Part shown: positions 60,953-64,000 of the stretch, piece by piece
Layout: each line of letters opens with the position of its first letter
How positions within the stretch are numbered: the stretch's first letter is position 1
NCBI GenBank assembly: GCA_022560695.1
Contig: JADFSP010000001.1
Span: forward strand, 62,001 to 126,000
DNA length: 64,000 nt
Direction: 5' to 3'
Origin: Pseudomonadota bacterium
GTDB taxonomy: Bacteria; Pseudomonadota; Gammaproteobacteria; Steroidobacterales; Woeseiaceae
Made by a program: the position numbers and the translations under genes
The notes under the pieces: generated by a model
The model's input: only the letters and a program-made list of their open reading frames with translations
Told to the model about the DNA's origin: nothing
The model's database searches: none

Positions 60953-63052
60953 TTACCACATTTCACGCAGCCGCGCCGCCACATCGACGGACTTGTCAGA
61001 CCGCGGAGAAAACCGGCCGGCTTGTGGCATCTGTTGACCATGAAACACCGGCGTCATCGTCTTCAACAAGGTATCGGTCAGGAATCGGCTCCGCGCGCCG
61101 TAGACATGCCTGTCACCATTGCGAGCCTGCTGCGTCACATAGAAACGCAGCGGCGTAATCAGCGCCAATGACTGTTTCGCCCTCGTCATCGCCACATACA
61201 AAAGGCGTCTCTCCTCTTCGATCGATTCGGGCTTTCCCGTCGCGAACTCGGACGGGAAGTTGCCATCCGTGACATTTAGTATGAACACGGCGTCCCACTC
61301 CTGGCCCTTCGCCGAATGAACGGTTGACAGGATCAGATAGTCCTCATCGAGCAGTGGCTCGCCAGCCAGGTCTCCAGCCGCACTTGGCGGGTCCAGTGTC
61401 AGCTCGGTCAAAAACCGTTCGCGTGTCGGATAGCGGCCGGAAATTTGCTCGAGCTGCTCGAGATCGGCGACACGCGTATCGACACCGTCATAGATGCGCT
61501 CGAGCTGTGGCTGATACCAGCGACGAACCTGGGTCAACTGCGTTTGCCAGCCACGATCATCCGCCTCGGCACTCGACAGCGACTGCATGAGTTCGCAGAA
61601 TCCAGCCCAGTCCGCAGCCGCCGCGCATGGCGGACGAAAACCGGCAAGTGCCGCGAGGTTGTATCCTTCGCGAGCCACCTGTTCGAAACAACGCGACGCG
61701 TATCCCGGCCCGACGCCGGGCAACAATTTGAGAACGCGGAATGCGGCCACTTCGTTTTTAGGGTTCTCCGCCCACTTGAGCAATGACAGCACATCCTTGA
61801 CATGCGCCGCCTCGAGAAATTTCAGGCCGCCGTATTTCACGTAGGGAATGTTGCGCCGCACGAGTTCCAGCTCGAGCCTGTCGCTATGGTGCGAGCCACG
61901 GAACAAGACCGCCTGATTCTTGAGTTGCATGCCAGCTTCGCGATTGGCCAGAATTTGCCGGACGACAAAGTCTGCTTCGGCATCGCCGTCTTCGACGCTG
62001 ACGTATTGCGGCCGCGCGCCAGCCTTGCGACTCGAGAACAGGTTCTTTCTGTACTGCCGCTCGCCTGCCGCTATCAGGTGGTTCGCACTATCGAGTATTG
62101 GCTGCGTCGAGCGGTAATTTTCTTCCAGAACGACGACCGTCGCCGACGGCGTGAACCGGTCCGCAAAGCCGAGAATGTTTTCGACTTCAGCCGCACGAAA
62201 AGAATAAATCGACTGCGCGTCATCGCCAACGACCGTGACGCCGTTGCCGTCCGGTCTGAGGGCCTGCAGCACCTGCGCCTGCACAAGATTCGTGTCCTGA
62301 TACTCATCGACCAGGATGTGATCGAACCACGAACTGATTTCAGCGGCAAACTCCTCCTCGGCGACGAGATGGCTCCAATAGAGCAGCAAATCATCGTAGT
62401 CGAGCACCTGGCATTGTTGTTTGCGCGTCACGAAATTTCGGAACAGCTCGCAAAGTTCGGCCTCCCAGTCGATGCACCAGGGGTATGCCTCGTGAAGTGT
62501 GTCTGACAAGGATTTCTGGGTGTTGACGCAACGTGAGTAGATCGCGAGGCAAGTATCTTTTTTCGGAAACCGCCGCGACTTGCCAGAGAGCCTGAGTTCA
62601 TGCCGGACGACGTCCATCACATCGGCGGCATCACCGCGGTCGAGAACCGAAAATCCGGGGTCGAGACCGAGATTCGCGGCGTAACGCCTGAGCATCCGAT
62701 TGGCGATCGAGTGAAACGTCCCTGACCAGGGAAGGATCGCCGCATCTGCCCGCGGCGCGTCACGTTGCGACAATGCGGCTCGCACGATGGCTTCGGCGCG
62801 GCGCGTCATCTCCTGTGCTGCGCGTCGCGTAAACGTCAACAGCAGGATGCGTTGCGGATCGACGCCCTCGATGATCAGATGAGCAACCCTGTAAGCGAGC
62901 GTCATCGTCTTGCCCGTGCCGGCACCCGCGATGACGAGCAATGGACCCGCAGCAAATGTCCCGCCGGCGGCACGCGCTCCATACACGGCGGCCCGACGTT
63001 GCGCCTGGTTGAGCGTGTCGAGGTAATCGTGTCGCAGGCAAGCCTCTTGCAC
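60953..63052 (-). CDS. UvrD/Rep/PcrA family ATP-dependent DNA helicase
   Basis: 699 residues. SF1A motifs in order: Q-motif region DYLDTLNQAQRRA, Walker A VIAGAGTGKT, motif Ia LLLTFTRRAAQEM, GTFHSIANRMLRR, Walker B LVDEYQDTN, motif III VVGDDAQSIYSFR, motif IV LEENYRST, and the C-terminal STVHSAKGQEWDAVF and RRLLYVAMTRAKQSL. It unwinds 3'-5' for repair or replication restart. The protein is shorter than UvrD (about 720) but has all domains, and it reads closer to the Rep/PcrA-like group of environmental proteobacteria. Ends against the terminator at 60924-60951. Confidence 0.93.
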   Translation of the reverse strand: MQEACLRHDYLDTLNQAQRRAAVYGARAAGGTFAAGPLLVIAGAGTGKTMTLAYRVAHLIIEGVDPQRILLLTFTRRAAQEMTRRAEAIVRAALSQRDAPRADAAILPWSGTFHSIANRMLRRYAANLGLDPGFSVLDRGDAADVMDVVRHELRLSGKSRRFPKKDTCLAIYSRCVNTQKSLSDTLHEAYPWCIDWEAELCELFRNFVTRKQQCQVLDYDDLLLYWSHLVAEEEFAAEISSWFDHILVDEYQDTNLVQAQVLQALRPDGNGVTVVGDDAQSIYSFRAAEVENILGFADRFTPSATVVVLEENYRSTQPILDSANHLIAAGERQYRKNLFSSRKAGARPQYVSVEDGDAEADFVVRQILANREAGMQLKNQAVLFRGSHHSDRLELELVRRNIPYVKYGGLKFLEAAHVKDVLSLLKWAENPKNEVAAFRVLKLLPGVGPGYASRCFEQVAREGYNLAALAGFRPPCAAAADWAGFCELMQSLSSAEADDRGWQTQLTQVRRWYQPQLERIYDGVDTRVADLEQLEQISGRYPTRERFLTELTLDPPSAAGDLAGEPLLDEDYLILSTVHSAKGQEWDAVFILNVTDGNFPSEFATGKPESIEEERRLLYVAMTRAKQSLALITPLRFYVTQQARNGDRHVYGARSRFLTDTLLKTMTPVFHGQQMPQAGRFSPRSDKSVDVAARLREMW

Positions 63053-63081
63053 CGTGGCTCCAGAGCAGCAAAACTGTATTT

Positions 63082-63996
63082 TTATACAGTACTGGATGGA
63101 TTTACAAGGTCAGGGGCGAAGAAGTCTTCGATCGCACGTGCCAGTTCGCGCGGCGCTTCGAAGTGCAGCATGTGGCCGGCGTTATCGATCACGAGGGGTC
63201 TTGAGTTCGGAAACGGCAGTTGCAGTCCGCCCCGGGCTGGCCCGGGATCCGTCGCCCTGGCGAAGTCACTGTCGCCACCGGCCACCAGCAGCACATCAGC
63301 CGTCGCACAGCGCCAGCATGCCTCGGCCTCGGCACGACGATACAAGACGGCGTTCGGCAGCCTGTGCAGCGCGTCTGCGCGCAGCCGGATGCCGTCCTGA
63401 GCAGCTTCGCCCCACTCGCGAGCAACGAAATCTGCCTGCTTCGATGTCATGCCCGGGGCCCGCCTGGCGATGCGTTTGGCCAGTGCCTTGTAATCCGGAT
63501 ATCGGGAGAAAGCAGACGGCGCGCGCCCCTGTTCGATCCAGTTGCGAAATCGCTCTGGCGCGTCATTGGGCTCCGCATCCGCAAGCCCGAAGCCCTCGAT
63601 ATTGACGAATGCGCGCACCCTGTCAGGCATCACGCCGGCATAGAGGCCCGCAACGTTGGCGCCCATGCTGTGACCGACAAGCCGTACCGCCTGAGACGGG
63701 CTGTAGAGCGCCAGCAGTTGATCGAGGTCCGCCAGATAGTCCGGAAACCAGTACGCCGAGACATTGCAGGTCGAACCGCCAAATCCTCGCCAGTCCGGAG
63801 CGACAATGAACCAGTCGCGTTTCATTTCATCGACGACGAACTGAAATGTCGAGCCAGTATCACCCCAGCCATGCAGATACAGGATCAGCGGCGCATCGCG
63901 ATTGCCCCACTCGGACACCAGATAGTCGACGCCACGAATAGTGTGCCGAACAATTTTGCGCGGAACCTCAGGGATATAGTTCGATTCGTCGGCCAT
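63082..63996 (-). CDS. Alpha/beta hydrolase
   Basis: 304 residues from ATG 63996 (GTG 63999 is also possible), so the start lies at the very edge of the window. Fold motifs: LILYLHGWGDTGSTF (oxyanion HG), APDWRGFGGS, the nucleophile elbow VGHSMGANV, and the catalytic His in IDNAGHMLHFEAP. The acid is probably in VAGGDSDFA. A simple soluble hydrolase or esterase with no lid signature; substrate unknown. Thirty bases upstream of the helicase gene on the same strand, so the two may share a transcript. Confidence 0.87.
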   Translation of the reverse strand: MADESNYIPEVPRKIVRHTIRGVDYLVSEWGNRDAPLILYLHGWGDTGSTFQFVVDEMKRDWFIVAPDWRGFGGSTCNVSAYWFPDYLADLDQLLALYSPSQAVRLVGHSMGANVAGLYAGVMPDRVRAFVNIEGFGLADAEPNDAPERFRNWIEQGRAPSAFSRYPDYKALAKRIARRAPGMTSKQADFVAREWGEAAQDGIRLRADALHRLPNAVLYRRAEAEACWRCATADVLLVAGGDSDFARATDPGPARGGLQLPFPNSRPLVIDNAGHMLHFEAPRELARAIEDFFAPDLVNPSSTV

Positions 63997-64000
63997 CACA

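Noticed and set aside
1..64000. tRNA, rRNA, CRISPR repeats, insertion sequences, integrase or phage genes
   Set aside because: None could be supported by reading either strand; no regular spaced repeats, transposase-like frames or tRNA-like cloverleaf stretches were noticed.

Overview
The window is GC-rich, densely coded chromosomal DNA, most likely from a free-living, probably marine, gammaproteobacterium. The support is a YihG-type acyltransferase, a biosynthetic IlvA, a ClsC-like phospholipase D, a long RND efflux locus and a GlyGly-CTERM choice-of-anchor H surface protein. A Woeseiaceae-like or related lineage is my guess, not something the sequence proves. I see no rRNA, tRNA, CRISPR array, insertion sequence or prophage.

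Layout. 1-10.6 kb: a partial dienelactone hydrolase, then membrane and housekeeping genes (CPA2 K+/H+ antiporter, MATE exporter, lone ABC ATPase with a possible 29-codon leader, NERD protein, DUF819 protein, MBL-fold hydrolase, GIY-YIG protein, YihG-like acyltransferase). 10.6-13.8 kb: a two-gene molybdenum hydroxylase (2Fe-2S subunit and Tat-exported MoCo subunit) and a cupin. 13.8-18.1 kb: ceramidase-like protein, a GFA gene fragment, thiopurine methyltransferase, folD, and mtnA overlapping a class II aldolase gene. 18.1-25.4 kb: mostly minus-strand genes (TonB-C protein, TPR protein, CBS protein, amidohydrolase, threonine dehydratase-like enzyme, ClsC-like enzyme), then a flavin oxidoreductase.

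25.6-39.4 kb is an efflux locus: a PadR regulator with an inverted repeat upstream, then adaptor-pump and adaptor-adaptor-pump-pump, three RND permeases in all, with no TolC gene in the window. It ends against a convergent gene for a GlyGly-CTERM protein. 40-45 kb: EamA transporter, TerB-like protein, TlpA-like thioredoxin with a small partner, and a SufS-like enzyme followed by a one-base-overlapping 57-codon ORF. 44.7-48.3 kb: a DUF6249 / ECF sigma / membrane-protein operon diverges from an RnfD-like plus DUF2330 pair. The RnfD-like protein lacks the flavin-attachment threonine motif, and this pair is the best candidate for an undescribed system.

48.3-53.1 kb: a korC-korA-korB-type 2-oxoacid:ferredoxin oxidoreductase operon with an iron-sulfur flavoprotein subunit. 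53.2-64 kb: dihydroorotase, a HlyD plus C39-peptidase ABC exporter pair with no recognised substrate gene, ilvA, a class II aldolase, a small secreted protein with a strong terminator, a UvrD/Rep helicase and an alpha/beta hydrolase.

Several genes are tightly overlapping (ATGA, TGATG, TAATG). Two genes, the ECF sigma factor and the 2Fe-2S subunit, have no conventional start codon where their families normally begin.
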